Shown here: piece after piece, positions 1 to 11,038 of the stretch
How positions within the stretch are numbered: position 1 is the first letter of the stretch
How the letters are laid out: each line of letters opens with the position of its first letter
Source of the DNA: Ilyonectria destructans
Lineage: Eukaryota > Ascomycota > Sordariomycetes > Hypocreales > Nectriaceae
DNA length: 64,000 nucleotides
Direction: 5' to 3'
Assembly: GCA_020740775.1 (NCBI GenBank)
Contig: JAHEWK010000002.1
Location: forward strand, 5,332,001-5,396,000
Translations under genes and position numbers: made by a program
Notes under the pieces: model-generated
The model's database searches: none
What the model saw: only the letters and a program-made list of their open reading frames with translations
What the model was told of the DNA's origin: nothing

Positions 1-200
1 TCCACCTACGCCCAGAGACGATGCGAGCACCCTTGACATTACTTTCCTTCACTCAGCATGGCTTGCTGCTACATCGCGGCTTTCTGCGTCGGGCAGCTGG
101 TCAAAGCATGCCAATTCCTCGGCCTGGACAAGACGATACGGTACAACGATGACGACGATGAATCGCTCGAGTTCTCAGACGGAACCACCGGGCGGAGCGG

Positions 201-2015
201 ATGGAATCTCGGGGCGAGCGGCATGCAACATCAACATCAGTCCTAGTTCTTTCGCTCTCGGGCATGACTTGCTCCAATTCTGTCGAGTCGGTGTTGAACA
301 ACCATCCAGACATTGACAAGGCGCGAATCTCCTTGACGCTGCAGCAGGCCACCGTCATCGGGAAGACACCAAGTCTCGACAAGGAGTCCATCAAGAGAGC
401 TGTGGAGGACCTGGGGTACGGCGTAGAGTTGGGACCCCGCTCGCCGCAGGAGATCATCGACGTGCTCAAGCCGAAAGAGGACGTTGCTCGACTACAGTCC
501 AGCTTCTCTCAGCTTTCTCGCTGTGCCCTTGCCATTCACATCGCCACCTTTCCGCTGTCGAGATTGGTCGGAGATGGGCCTCCGTCGGTGCCCTGGGCAT
601 AGTACACTGCTTTTGCCTCTCGTTGGCCCTGTTTGCGCAGTATCGCTACATTGGGTGGATTCATGCCGATGGATGGAAGTGGATTCGCCGAGGTGCTGGG
701 TAACCCAACATGAACACGCTGATTTCTTCTTCCATCCTCTTGGGTTTACTATCGTCCATCATCGACTTACTTGCTCGAGGTGCTTTGAAAGCCACCCCAT
801 ACTACAGCACAACCATAGGCCTTGCTCTGGTCGTGGTTGTCGGTAAATATCTAGACACCATTTCTCGCCGAAGTGCCTCAGAAGACCTAATCAAGGTTTG
901 CAACCCACTCCTGGACACCCAGTTTACGAAGATGCACCCAACGGGACAGGTAAGTGATCTGGCTGCTCTTGTCTGCACTATTAGTTCAAGTAAATCCACT
1001 AAACATCGATAGCTCGTACCCTCAACGTTCCTACGACCCGGCGACCAAATAATCATCACGCACTTTTCAGTATCGAATGACTGGTCCAACAAAAAGGCCG
1101 ACTTGTGGAACTATGTGTGTGCGGTCGAGGAGCAGAGTGTCACCATCCCATCAGCAGAGCCATATTCTCCGCTGGAGTCAAGTATATGGAAACTCCGTGG
1201 TCCGTCACCAAGTCCTTGACACAGACTCCGGAAATGGCATACGAGTCTGGAAAAGGCGTGTCGGGTGAGGTGATGATACAACAGCAACCTTGGCGAAATG
1301 TCATCGTAGGCAGTTTGCGCTACCTATGGTCGAGTGACGTCGCTGGGCTTCCCGACGAGCCTCGACACCAGGATCCTGGTGTGATTGTAGTTTACGTTGG
1401 TATTGACGGCGTATATGCCGGAAGTCTACTCATTACGGTACGGGGTAGAACTAAGGTGACTGCAAAGCTGTTGCTGACAATAACAGGACGCAATTAGATA
1501 CGACGCAAGGTCGACAATTGGCCGCCTAACATCTATGAGATATGATTATAAACTAGTATGATAGCACTGTTGGTTCTAAGCCAAAAGCTTATATGTGCAT
1601 AGCTCACTGGTGAGCTTCCTCAATCCCAGCTTGGCGGCAGCTGACGTCGGCATCGCGTTATGCCACGAAGCGGCGTCGCCTACAGCTGGTGCATCTGTGA
1701 TGATTCTCAACTCTCGTTTGGAATCAATACTGGTATTACTCGAGATTGCGAGGCAAACTGTACAGCAGGTCCGAGTCAACCTGCTGTGGGTATTTGGATA
1801 CAACCTTTTTGCCCTGAGCATGGCAATTGGCCTCATTCAACCCTTTGGGGTGGTTCTAACTCCGTAAGTGATTCACATGTAACTGCAAAAGCAATATGAA
1901 ACTAATGCTATGTTTGGCCAGGCCATTAGCAGCGGCACTCATATCGTGCTCGTCCATTGTTATTACCATCAACAGTCTCAGGTTGCGAAGTAAACTAGCC
2001 GCTTTGGATATCTAG
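201..2015 (+). pseudogene. Relic of a copper-transporting P1B-type ATPase
   Basis: Fragments of a heavy-metal P-type ATPase lie in the right order but in different frames. An HMA-like domain sits near 240-480, where the GMTCxxC metal site reads GMTCSNS, so the second cysteine is missing. Membrane and actuator pieces follow at 710-1070 (a 'LRPGD' turn near 1033). A nucleotide-binding piece with the HP motif (HHPIS) and a GKGVSGE loop is at about 1105-1440. The hinge (ADVGIAL) plus last membrane segments are at 1630-1867. After a recognisable intron (about 1866-1921) comes the usual 'NSLRLR' tail, ending in TAG at 2015. I cannot find the DKTGT phosphorylation site, the CPC membrane motif or the GDGxND loop. 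With several frameshifts this is a dead gene. The family pumps Cu(I) across membranes. Identification as a relic is firm; exact limits are approximate. Confidence 0.8.
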
Positions 2016-2234
2016 GCAGACTCACACTAACTGGGAATTATGAGAACATTATGTGACATTGTAGAAGACATGGGCTTGCAATTTTGATATGGCTATCCAC
2101 GTTACTAGTCTAACAAGGCGTTTGCCAAGCTCATCCAGTGCGATCATGTTCCGCAGGTATTTTGTTTCATCAAGAGTTGGGGGAAATACAAGGAGGCGCT
2201 ACAGCCCCTGTTGCCCCTCGACAGTACATTTACC

Positions 2235-2243
2235 TATAAATAA
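2235..2243 (+). promoter_or_regulatory. TATA box for the F-box-like gene
   Basis: TATAAATAA lies 77 bp upstream of the ATG at 2320. It is downstream of the earlier in-frame ATG at 2089, which argues that translation starts at 2320. Confidence 0.5.
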
Positions 2244-2319
2244 GCCCGATCCCACGACTCCTCCTCCAACGTGCACCAACATTTCCAAGCCCATCTATGG
2301 CGGTCACACCATCATCATC

Positions 2320-4278
2320 ATGCCTCCAAAGCGTCGTCATCACCTTTATCATCTCTTTTCCAAACTTGAAATTGGCGAGGCCCTCACCATTCGCAGCCGA
2401 GAGCCTACGCCTCTAGACCCTACGCGGCCATCCATAGCCCAGTTGCCCGAGCACATCGTGCGACGCATCCTTGCATGGCTCCAGGATGTGCGCCCAGACA
2501 CTGTCCGCACCGTAGCGTCGCTGAGTGCGTCCTTGTATCAACTGGCCCGCTCAGTGCAGCACAGCGAGGTGCATGTCGACCTGGACAAGAGCCGATATGT
2601 CCTCGACCGCCTTGATCTCATCCAACGCCTCGACCAGCTCACAGCTGTTCGGATCCTTCGGGTGAATGGGCACGGGTACAATGATGGTGAGGAGAGAGAG
2701 AGAAGCACCCAGGTCCTGGCCCGTCTCGCTGCACTTCTACCCAGCATGACCGGACTGCGCCACCTGCATTGGCGTGTTGGCTCAACGATAAGACGGCCGT
2801 TGAGCGGTGCTCCTAAAGGAACAGCTGTGCCTATACCTGCAGCCATCCTAGCAGCACTACCAAGAAAGTCGCGTCTGCACACCGCCGTCTTCTGCACCGA
2901 GACGCGAGAGGAGCACATCCTGGCGGCACATCTCCAGGTCCGCACGTTTCTACAGCGGCTTACAGCATGCCAGAGCCTTTGCACCCTCGATATCCAAATC
3001 ACCTTCATCGAGGAGGAGCACTGCCTCCACACTATGCGCGAGCTGAAGAAGGTGCTGCTGTCGTGTCCCAACCTCACCCGACTGCCCCGTATCGACGTTT
3101 GGTATCCCCGTGGAGGCTGTTCGGGGTACGGGCCTCCGCTACGAGACGGTTTGTACTGTGGCTTGGGCTTCTCCAACGGCGAGAGACCGCAGCCTCTAAC
3201 AGTTCTGGGCGTTGGTGACTATCCCTGGGGCATAGAGGGAGCCCCCAGCTACCAAGGCTATCCCGCCGATTCCTCGAAATATGAATGGGATTACTGGATC
3301 GATTTCTTCGATTGGTCGCGTCTGGAGCGATTACATGATACTAGCCGCCCTCTGACACTCCGGATTGCATCCAAATTAACCAATCTTCGGGAGCTCGTGC
3401 TCGAGGAACAACCCGGCCTCGAGATGGCTGGGTTTGTAGACGACATCACCGCACCGCTAGAGCTCATAAGTCTTACAGGCTGGCATCACATCAACCGCAA
3501 ACCAGAGTCAATCAGCCGATTCGGTGCAACTCTGCGGGAACTCAAGTTGCACGAACCCGAGTCAAGATGGGAAAATGAGAACCACGCTTATATAACTGTC
3601 GCTGACCTCATCCACCTATCCAAAAGCCTGCCCCATCTCGAGCATCTACGTCTCGATATCCTCCGAGACAAAGAGACGCAGGAATGGCCGTACAAGGCGC
3701 TCGACGCCATTGCAGCCTTTCCCCGTCTACGCACTGTCGAGTTGTGGTTTACTCTGGGCCGGGAAGCCCCAGCACCGAAACCACAACTCACTGTCTCGTC
3801 GGTGCCGCATCTCTTAAGCTACCTACACGAGCGTAATAAAAATATTATGCGTGTGACGCTCCATTCGGGCGACCCATCGCCCCCGAGCAGATTTGGATTA
3901 GCCATTGATCCTGCGACTGCATGGGTATGGAACATGCACAGTACTATTAGTTTTGTATGTGCAATGGTCTACGATAATGACCGTCCCAACGAGCAGGGTG
4001 GTAGGGTCGACGTTTGGTGTCCGGAACTGAGCATAGATATGAACAACAAGTTGCATCAGTTGGACCAACAGACAGACCGAAAGCACACGAATGTCAAAAA
4101 GCTTGATGAAGACGATTTGCGTCTCAGGGTGGCTCTAGATGGACCACTCAATGCCCATGATTGGGCGGCTTGGAAACAGGTCCAGATGCGCGAGAGCTGG
4201 AATAGCTACAAGAAGCAACAACGACGCACGGCGATAAACAGGTTTATTCCATCATTGAAGCGTGCGTTGGAGCGATAG
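2320..4278 (+). CDS. F-box-like / leucine-rich hypothetical protein
   Basis: Uninterrupted 652-aa frame. Residues about 38-85 contain an F-box-like helix pair beginning LPEHIVRRIL, followed by a long stretch with regularly spaced leucines and 'LRELVLEE', 'LRELKLHE', 'LEHLRLDI' segments that resemble irregular leucine-rich repeats. F-box proteins recruit substrates to SCF ubiquitin ligases via Skp1; that role is a family inference and no substrate can be named. The frame is open back to an ATG at 2089, but a TATA box at 2235 lies between the two, so 2320 is preferred. The C-terminus is basic with an arginine/lysine-rich helix. It is intact between two dead genes. A plain LRR-like protein of unknown role is the alternative. 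Confidence 0.65.
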   Translation: MPPKRRHHLYHLFSKLEIGEALTIRSREPTPLDPTRPSIAQLPEHIVRRILAWLQDVRPDTVRTVASLSASLYQLARSVQHSEVHVDLDKSRYVLDRLDLIQRLDQLTAVRILRVNGHGYNDGEERERSTQVLARLAALLPSMTGLRHLHWRVGSTIRRPLSGAPKGTAVPIPAAILAALPRKSRLHTAVFCTETREEHILAAHLQVRTFLQRLTACQSLCTLDIQITFIEEEHCLHTMRELKKVLLSCPNLTRLPRIDVWYPRGGCSGYGPPLRDGLYCGLGFSNGERPQPLTVLGVGDYPWGIEGAPSYQGYPADSSKYEWDYWIDFFDWSRLERLHDTSRPLTLRIASKLTNLRELVLEEQPGLEMAGFVDDITAPLELISLTGWHHINRKPESISRFGATLRELKLHEPESRWENENHAYITVADLIHLSKSLPHLEHLRLDILRDKETQEWPYKALDAIAAFPRLRTVELWFTLGREAPAPKPQLTVSSVPHLLSYLHERNKNIMRVTLHSGDPSPPSRFGLAIDPATAWVWNMHSTISFVCAMVYDNDRPNEQGGRVDVWCPELSIDMNNKLHQLDQQTDRKHTNVKKLDEDDLRLRVALDGPLNAHDWAAWKQVQMRESWNSYKKQQRRTAINRFIPSLKRALER

Positions 4279-5174
4279 AATATATTACATGCAACGATGT
4301 TGCCTACTGATGGTTTGACCATGTTTCCGTAAGTCTCAAGGGCTGCGTCTACTGGGATCCATCGCAACGTTTCCTTTTACAGCAATAATCTTGCCTGCCA
4401 GGTCTGGGAGGAGATTCGATACATATCCATATGTAGCGTGGAAGGTTCGGTCGCAAATCACACTCCCCTTGCTGGTTTGCACAAGCCATTTGGCTGATTT
4501 TGCTGCGGAGACTGGAAATACGGACGTGCTTGTAAACAGCGGCATCCCCTTGGATACACCTCTTCCGATGATTGCAACTGCCAATCTGTGTGGCCACAAG
4601 CTGCATGCTGGGTATGTAACAGCTCCATTAAGACTGTTAAAGCGATATCGCTAGTGACCTCTTGGCCAGATGGTGGACTGCTACTTGTATCTGTGCTGCT
4701 GGTACTCACCTCGTTTGCATCTTCCTTTCCAAACACACTGATCTCATCCTATAAACCTCCAGCTGCAGTGTACATTTCTATGGAGCGTTGGGCACTGTGC
4801 CATGTATTCTCATTCATGAAAATATCAACAGCCTTTGTTTGTATCAGATACACATGTTTATCCAAGCATCAACCTGGACGATTTCTACACCTGGAACCCG
4901 GGCGTCAAGACGGATTGCTCTAGACTGCAGGTAGATGTCTATCCCTGCATTGGCTTGTAATTGTAGTTTCTAGTGGTGTACGATATTCTCTAGTCGATAG
5001 ACCCTGATCCCCTTTTGGATCAGAAGATCTGCTGAGTATATAAGTCAGTGGTGAACCACTGAACAGTTCGTACTTTGCCATTGGAATCATCTTCAATTTC
5101 ATCTTGCATGCCACCTCGTTGTTCAATTTCCACTTTCAAGTCAGCAAGACCAGACCTCAAAATACCCAAAAAGA
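4279..5174. other. Intergenic, no convincing gene
   Basis: Short overlapping frames exist on both strands but none shows a family motif. The right end carries a promoter-like segment: TATATAAG at 5037-5044, flanked by short inverted repeats (GATCC...GGATC near 5008-5022, CAGTGGTGAACCACTG at about 5046-5061). It would serve the aldehyde dehydrogenase relic downstream. Confidence 0.4.
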
Positions 5175-5500
5175 TGATTAAAACCATCTCCCCTTCGACT
5201 AACAAGGTCGTATGCGAGGTGCCGGTAACGTCTCTTGAGCAGGCTCGTTCTATAACCAAAGCTTCGCAACAGCGTTCATCTCTTTCCGCGGAGTTGCTTT
5301 CGCCGAGCGCCGGGAAGTTGTCGTCCGCGCACTTGGTCTGATCCAGGAGCGCAAGATGGAGCTGGGCCGGCCTACCTACTACAGCCACAAGGAGATCGAG
5401 ACGATGCAAAAGCGTGCTGATTATCTCCTGAAAACCGCAGAGGAGGCCCTTGCCGACTTGCCTGGTAGGCCTGAGGATGATTTCAAACTCTGGATAGTCT
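5175..5500 (+). pseudogene. N-terminal relic of an NAD(P)-dependent aldehyde dehydrogenase
   Basis: From ATG 5175 the frame reads as an aldehyde dehydrogenase N-terminus (TISPSTNKVVCEVPV, then a helix starting SLEQARS). Near 5270 it shifts frame and continues with FRGVAFAERREVVVRALGLI and a helix ending KMELG, then GRPTYYSHKEIE. The link usually present between these last two blocks in the family (about 7 residues with a TTQMG-like end) is missing. The sequence loses similarity soon after 5490, well before the catalytic Cys and Glu. The family oxidises aldehydes to acids with NAD(P). A TATA box at 5037 survives upstream. One frameshift, one internal deletion and loss of the whole catalytic domain make this a dead fragment. 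Confidence 0.75.
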
Positions 5501-6469
5501 CTTGCACGCCGCGACCCCCTTGGGAGACTGGACCGCCTCTCGCTCCTTTTGGGGTTAAATATAGCATCATCATCATCATCACCATAATGGACAAAGTCAA
5601 ATCGACCAACCGGGTGCTACTGCAACCCCGCTAACCACTAATCTCAGCCGCACGGTAAGTTCCGCCAATAAACACCACAATATCTTCTCTCTGTGCACCT
5701 GATGAAGGTGATAAGCCATTCAATGCACCGGGCATGTGATAGTAAGAGGAAAGAAGGTAATCGAATATATGAAGACACGCGTCACGGATGATGAGTCTCC
5801 GCTCCGGAGGCCCGGCTTAAAGCTAAAGAACTCGTTCATGGACGCTCCAAGTTGGTGCATATCTACGACACTGCTGACACTTCTCATGACGTTGATTTCG
5901 CCGTTTTCTCGCCAGAGGTCTACTGAATCAAAATGGACGATCAAAACTTGTGCTTCCAACACTCGTGCATCGAGCGGATCACTATCTCTATATTTAACTG
6001 GGAGAAGCAGTCAAATTGTCATTGCAAGGTATGTACCCTCCACGTCAAGCCAGAAATGGAGAGGTTGGCTTTGGAGTGCATTGTCCGTACAATTAAGGTT
6101 CGAAACTAGCTACTGCCCAAGGAGTGACATTCCCGTGACGTTACTTTGAACAACATATTGCAAATCAGAACTGAAATTTTATTTATCGATCACCTACCGG
6201 CCAATAGCCATTTGCTGATAGATCAGTACCGGTATGTTCGTATTGGCTTCGCTCTTCTATGCATGACGACATGCCGGCGTCACCAGCGCTCACGTGGCCA
6301 AGCCCTGCGCATAAGGGTGGCCTGGTCCTCGACAAATGTGTTGGCGACATTTCCACGTGTCAAAGCAACGTGTTATCTGAGACTTCAATACAGCGTAGCC
6401 CTGAGCATATACTCCGTGTCCTTCGATTCTTTGGTTATCTCTTCATTCAATCCTTTTTCGAGCTTCTAC
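5501..6469. other. Intergenic, no recognised gene
   Basis: Contains a small (ATC)n run at about 5567-5583. A 137-codon open frame at 5736-6149 could be a chance frame or a remnant; parts of two frames look protein-like around 5750-6090 but I recognise no family. The right end is the upstream region of the hydrolase gene. Confidence 0.35.
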
Positions 6470-7678
6470 ATGACGGATGTCAGTATGGTTGACACGCTTA
6501 CTTTCTTCAACCCCCCACCCCGTGGGAGAGATCAAAATGGGCCCTACCAGTTGTTCGTGAAAGACGTCGTAAATCTGATACGCAAGTTACCTCTGGGGTT
6601 CTTAATTCTATGGCGATTCTTTACTCTACGGCGACTCGACGAGCTCTTTCTGTGGAGCAATACAGCCTTTCCGCTCATTTGGTTTGCCTTTTGGAGCATC
6701 CTCCAGGCTCCAATCATTCTTTTCGTCTTCACCGTATTGGTCCTTGTTATCATCATTATCGGCCCTCTCACCTGGATACATTCGACTCTATTCTGGCACA
6801 TCCTGCATGGACCTGCGCTACAAGTCTTTCCACCGACAATTACTCAGGCTACGCGCCGCCGGTTCCAAAGTGAACGATGGGTCTATATCAACGGAATATC
6901 AACGGGTAAGACCATCATACGACAGAACCTTCAGCTTCTGCACGAGCTCTTTCGCCGGCCCCTCCTCGGCATCAACAACCGCACCTATGGGTTTCTTGGG
7001 GACATCGTCGAATGCATTCTCCAACGATCATTCGGCTTCCAAACGAGTGAAACTCGCGAGGCTTATCCAATCCTGGAAGCTTTTCTCAACGATGCAAACG
7101 TTCGACGGGTAGTCCTTATCGCACACAGCCAAGGAGGCATCATCGCCTCTCACGTTCTACGCGACCTCTATGCCGGAGTATCAGTCAGAAACCTAATGAA
7201 ACTTGAAGTGTATACTTTCGGTAATGCTGCGTTACACTTTGACAATCCGCCCGATCCCGCACTGCCGGGGAGCCGTGTCCTCGAACGCATCGAGCACTAT
7301 TGCAATGAATACGATATGGTCTGTTCATGGGGCGCGTTGTCCTCCTCCCGACGACCTGGTATCCAGTTCCACGGCAAAATATTTATTTCTGAAGGGGCTA
7401 CGGGACATCTGTTTAACCAGCATTACCTGTTCCGAATGTTTGGGGTCGGAATGTTGCCTGGCAATTTTCTGGCTCAACCAGCGGTTGAGGAAGACGAGGA
7501 AGACTCAGGAAACAGATATTGGGTCCCTGGAAACGGGAGGATTGGGAAACAAGTCAGAAATATTCAGGTTCATAGTCGACTGCATGAGTATCTGGGAGGA
7601 GAACAAGCTGCTCAACCTAATCGGGGCGCAACTCTACATCCACCGGGTCGCTCAGCTCCATTTCTCCAAAGTAGTTAA
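6470..7678 (+). CDS. Membrane-anchored alpha/beta-hydrolase (lipase-like)
   Basis: 402-aa frame without introns. The N-terminal third has two to three strongly hydrophobic segments (residues about 40-110, including a run rich in V, L and I), suggesting anchoring in an internal membrane. The C-terminal part is a serine-hydrolase domain with the nucleophile elbow LIAHSQGG (Ser220) and a following YTFGNAA strand, as in DUF676 or class-3-lipase-like folds. A His near HSRLHEYL could complete a triad, but I cannot assign Asp and His with certainty. The frame is open upstream to 6146; ATG 6470 or the second ATG 6485 are the plausible starts because the upstream part has no family character. The substrate (lipid or ester) is unknown. 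The acidic segment EEDEEDS near the C-terminus is unremarkable. Confidence 0.65.
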   Translation: MTDVSMVDTLTFFNPPPRGRDQNGPYQLFVKDVVNLIRKLPLGFLILWRFFTLRRLDELFLWSNTAFPLIWFAFWSILQAPIILFVFTVLVLVIIIIGPLTWIHSTLFWHILHGPALQVFPPTITQATRRRFQSERWVYINGISTGKTIIRQNLQLLHELFRRPLLGINNRTYGFLGDIVECILQRSFGFQTSETREAYPILEAFLNDANVRRVVLIAHSQGGIIASHVLRDLYAGVSVRNLMKLEVYTFGNAALHFDNPPDPALPGSRVLERIEHYCNEYDMVCSWGALSSSRRPGIQFHGKIFISEGATGHLFNQHYLFRMFGVGMLPGNFLAQPAVEEDEEDSGNRYWVPGNGRIGKQVRNIQVHSRLHEYLGGEQAAQPNRGATLHPPGRSAPFLQSS

Positions 7679-7971
7679 TAGTATCGTGTAAAACCTGTCA
7701 CCTTAACTACCACGTTGAGAGACTTATTTTCCCACAGTAGAATGATTATACGAACTAGGGTAGAGTTGGATTTTCTGGCCCTAGGCTTCTCTGGTATGAC
7801 ACTACCACCCCTGGCGTGTAGAGGCCTTCTAGCACGAAGACTTACCAGCTTAGAGTTGGCCTTTTTATACTTGCTGTCATAATATCATCACTCAACTACA
7901 TATCACCTTAGTGTAACAAGGGACGAGATGCCTCGCTTGAACCGCCACTCAGTCTCCCACATCACCAAGTC
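7679..7971. other. Intergenic
   Basis: Downstream region of the hydrolase gene. I see nothing else in it. Confidence 0.4.
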
Positions 7972-8316
7972 TCAAACATGCTCATCTCCAAACCACCCCC
8001 CAAGCGTCTCCCTATCCAGAATCCAATGCACATACGCCTCTCCGATGACCCTCCGCCCCGATGATACCTCCACGGATCTCAACACATCCGGCACCTGGCT
8101 GCCGATAAGAATGGCAACCCGGTCCCCGGGCATGACAGTCTCGGCCACGAGCCCCACATATCCCTTCTCCGTCACCACAAGCCTCCGCCGAAACGTCGCG
8201 GTGTGCGGGCCCGTGGTGTTGTTGCAATCTGCTGTCGACGCAGCGGGGGACAGGGAAAGCAGGGCGAGGGGCTCGAGCCATTCCTGCCACGGGGTTACAA
8301 CCTCGGTGTGCGCCAA
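7972..8316 (-). pseudogene. C-terminal fragment of a HET-domain protein
   Basis: The minus strand encodes the typical C-terminal block of fungal heterokaryon-incompatibility (HET, PF06985) proteins: RRLVVTEKGYVGLV, then MPGDRVAILIGSQVPDVLR and RVIGEAYVHWILD. The matching N-terminal HET domain is absent on this strand, and the frame stops being recognisable near 8320. HET proteins trigger cell death after fusion of unlike individuals. Only about 110 codons remain, so this is a relic. Confidence 0.7.
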
Positions 8317-8724
8317 GGTCGCTCCGGAAGAGGGGCTCGTGTGCGCGATCCGATCGAAGAGGAAGCCTCAAGGTGATGGAACAACAGCCCACAGCCCCTG
8401 CACCCCGCCAAGGCTATGCTCTATTGCCGCCTAAGCCCGATTGTCATCATTGGGCATCAACAGGTGGTGGTAGCTTCGTTAGTGACACGAAATATTCACT
8501 TTCGAACTCCCAGATGCATTTCAATAACACATAGCACCCCCATTCACTGCCATTGCCATGTAGCTGCTAGGAGCGAAACATGTGCGACTTCAACTTATAG
8601 ATGAAAACGACAAGGATCAAATACAGCCGCATGCAAAAATCTCATTTTAAGACATCGAAGCTGTTAATGACGTCCCCATGCGAAGACAAAATCGGGGTGG
8701 TTAAACATAGAAACTGCCTGCCGA

Positions 8725-8940
8725 TTGGCCTTGGAATACGGACTTAATTATGCCTGGGTCAAGACCTGTTGCATGGACAAGTCTAGTGGTGTGGAACTGC
8801 AAGAAGCAATCAACTCCAAGTTCAAATGGTACGAGCACGCGGCTATAGGTGTTGCTCGCCTTTTCGGTGTTTCTGTAGGCGAAGATTCAAACAAGGAAGG
8901 ATCAGCCTTTCGAGCGTGCCGTTGGTTCAACAGAGCCTAG
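8725..8940 (+). pseudogene. HET-domain fragment (N-terminal half)
   Basis: The plus strand encodes a HET core: LNYAWVKTCCMDKSS followed by ELQEAINSKFKWYEHA and RACRWFNRA. The intact consensus is YAWVDTCCIDKSS...EAINSMFKWY...RWFTRGWTLQEL. After a frame change near 8935, an LQEL remnant continues, and an open frame runs to about 9285 without clear domain character. It is oriented opposite to the HET C-terminal piece at 7972-8316, so the two are not halves of one simple gene. Confidence 0.7.
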
Positions 8941-9328
8941 GCTGCAAGAGCTATACCACCGACGCGAGGAGGAGCGCTACATATTTGGGGTTGGTGAGCA
9001 CGCTAGTACATGTCTGGAAATTGAACTATATGAAATAAGGACTCGAATCCCAGACATTTATATTCGGCAGGTTCAGACAAGGGGAAACCAATTATTGGAT
9101 CTGTGGGATTTATATGAAGATAAATTGTTCCGCTGGTCAGAACGACGCAGGAAAAGGGCGCATTTTCAGAACGGGTCTAATCGTGAGTATAGAACAGCGA
9201 TGTATCAATTCTATCACCTGAATAGGATTCAGGCTGCTTCGTGCATCCTTCGCTTCTCTTGGCACGTGGTTCTGAACTATTACTAGCTTGTATCTGCGTT
9301 TACTATATTGTATCTGTGTTGCAATACA

Positions 9329-11038
9329 TTACAGAGTATAGGTATATTCAGATCCGCATTGCCAGCGCTCAGTAAGCGCCTTAACTCGACTTCCATTCAT
9401 CGTACCCTCCTCGCGAATATCCCCATCCCGTGCCTGAGCTAGCTTCTTGTTTCTTAGCGCGAGGAAGAATCGCAACACAGTTGCCATTATGATACAGAGG
9501 CCGGCAAAAGCAACATTTGCGACATTTGCCTGCCAGTATCGCGGGCCATGAGAGGAGGGGTAAAAGTAGGAGGCATAGATGGAGGCGAGGTTGGAGCCGG
9601 CGTTCACCGCAGCATACGAGATTGCGCGCTTTGTCGACGGCCGAGGTAAAGAGCTCGATACCCATGACAAGATGCAGCCAAAGGATCCATAGATTGACAT
9701 CATCATGAAGGTAGAAATGTATCGAGCTGCAGTGTTGAGGGTCACGGCAGAGATGATGAACCCTATGCTGGCAAATACCTGTGGCCAGACGACGTGAAGC
9801 CAGCGCTCATTGACTCGATCACTGTGCCACGAATTGGTGATACCCAGGGCTGCGGCAAAAACATAGGGTGGTGCTGAGAGCAGTAAAGTGACAGTCGAGC
9901 TATAGCCAAGAGTCTTGACGATGGTTGGGAAGAAGTTGGTGAACGAAGCAGCCGTGTTCAGCCCGAGCTGCATGATCCAAATCATGTACAGGGTAGGGTC
10001 AGTAAAAGCCATCTTGGCGCCCTCCGCTGCCGATGTGTCTGCTCGGTCGTCTTCCTTGCTGGCATCCTCAGCCATGCGTAGGATAGCGATTTTGCGCTCT
10101 TCGTCGCTCAACCACTTGGTCGTACTGGGATAGTCGGGAACGACAAAGTATGTAACGACAGCAGCAGGATATGTGGCACAGCCTTCGATGATGACTGGAT
10201 CTCTGTTAGTTCTGGTTCCATGCCATATCGACTAACCTCGGGGTTTGCCATACATAACCAGCGCCAATTTGCGAGTCCGGCCTTGCCGTCCATACCAGCC
10301 ATGATGGCACTACCAAGGAGGCCACCGAATGCGCCTGCCATCTGGCCAGCCGCGTATAGAACTGAGATTCGAACTGCAAGTTCTTTCTTGGTGTACCATG
10401 AGCTGAACAGAAACAACGCGCCAGCTAAAGGATTGTCAGCATAAGTTGGAAGGCGCAGCTGCAGGACTCACGGAAAAATGGCGCCTCGACGAATCCAAGC
10501 ATAAAGCGCAGAGCTACCATGCCACGAAAGGTTTGTACTGCACCAGTGCAAGCGCTCACAGTTGCCCAAGCGACCATGATGGAAGGCTGAAGCACCGCGT
10601 TAGAAGGATCCCATTCAACTCTGCCCACAGGGGTGGACTTACGAGGAAGATGGAGGGCCTCATCTTGTTCAATATCATGTTGGTGGGCACTTGCGTCAAT
10701 ATGTATCCAACGAAGAAGATACTAATGATGGTATTGTACTGTTGGTCGACGAGCCCAATGTCCTTTTCGAAGTTGCCGAGGCGAGCCGTGGCAATGTTAT
10801 TCCGATCGAGATAGTTGAGAACGTCTATTCAAGGAAGGTTAGCCCTCTGGGCACCAATTGTAATGTGATCCAGACTCAACTTACACAGGATCATCATCAA
10901 CGGCATCATACGACTATCAACCCTCCTCAAGAGCGCCTTTTCTTTTCTGGCACGGTCTGGGATGTCAACATCAACCCCGTCCAGCGTATCACACCGAAGC
11001 TCTTCGCCAACATCCTTCTTGATATCGTCGCCCGTCAT
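9329..11038 (-). CDS. MFS transporter, allantoate permease / anion:cation symporter family
   Basis: Five exons: 11038..10885, 10824..10643, 10586..10472, 10424..10254, 10194..9329. They join to 1488 nt and 495 aa, with phases consistent at every junction. Hallmarks of the DAL5/TNA1-type family are present in order: RVDSRMMPLM, the VLNYLDRNNI motif at TM1 (formed across the first intron), FVGYILTQVPTN, a GFVEAPFFPGALFLFSSWY block (across intron 3), WRWLFIIEGC (across intron 4) and a central loop starting DEERKIAILR. Length is normal for the family, with 12 predicted membrane spans. Members import anions such as allantoate, nicotinate or other vitamins at the plasma membrane; the substrate cannot be read from the sequence. 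It is divergently placed from the hydroxyacid dehydrogenase at 11852, with an 813-bp shared upstream region. Confidence 0.85.

Noticed and set aside
2538..3176. 212-codon minus-strand open frame inside the F-box-like gene
   Set aside because: Antisense shadow with an arginine/serine-rich, domain-free translation.
9030..9060. GACTCGAATCCC resembling a tRNA T-arm
   Set aside because: No matching acceptor stem, anticodon arm or D-arm around it.
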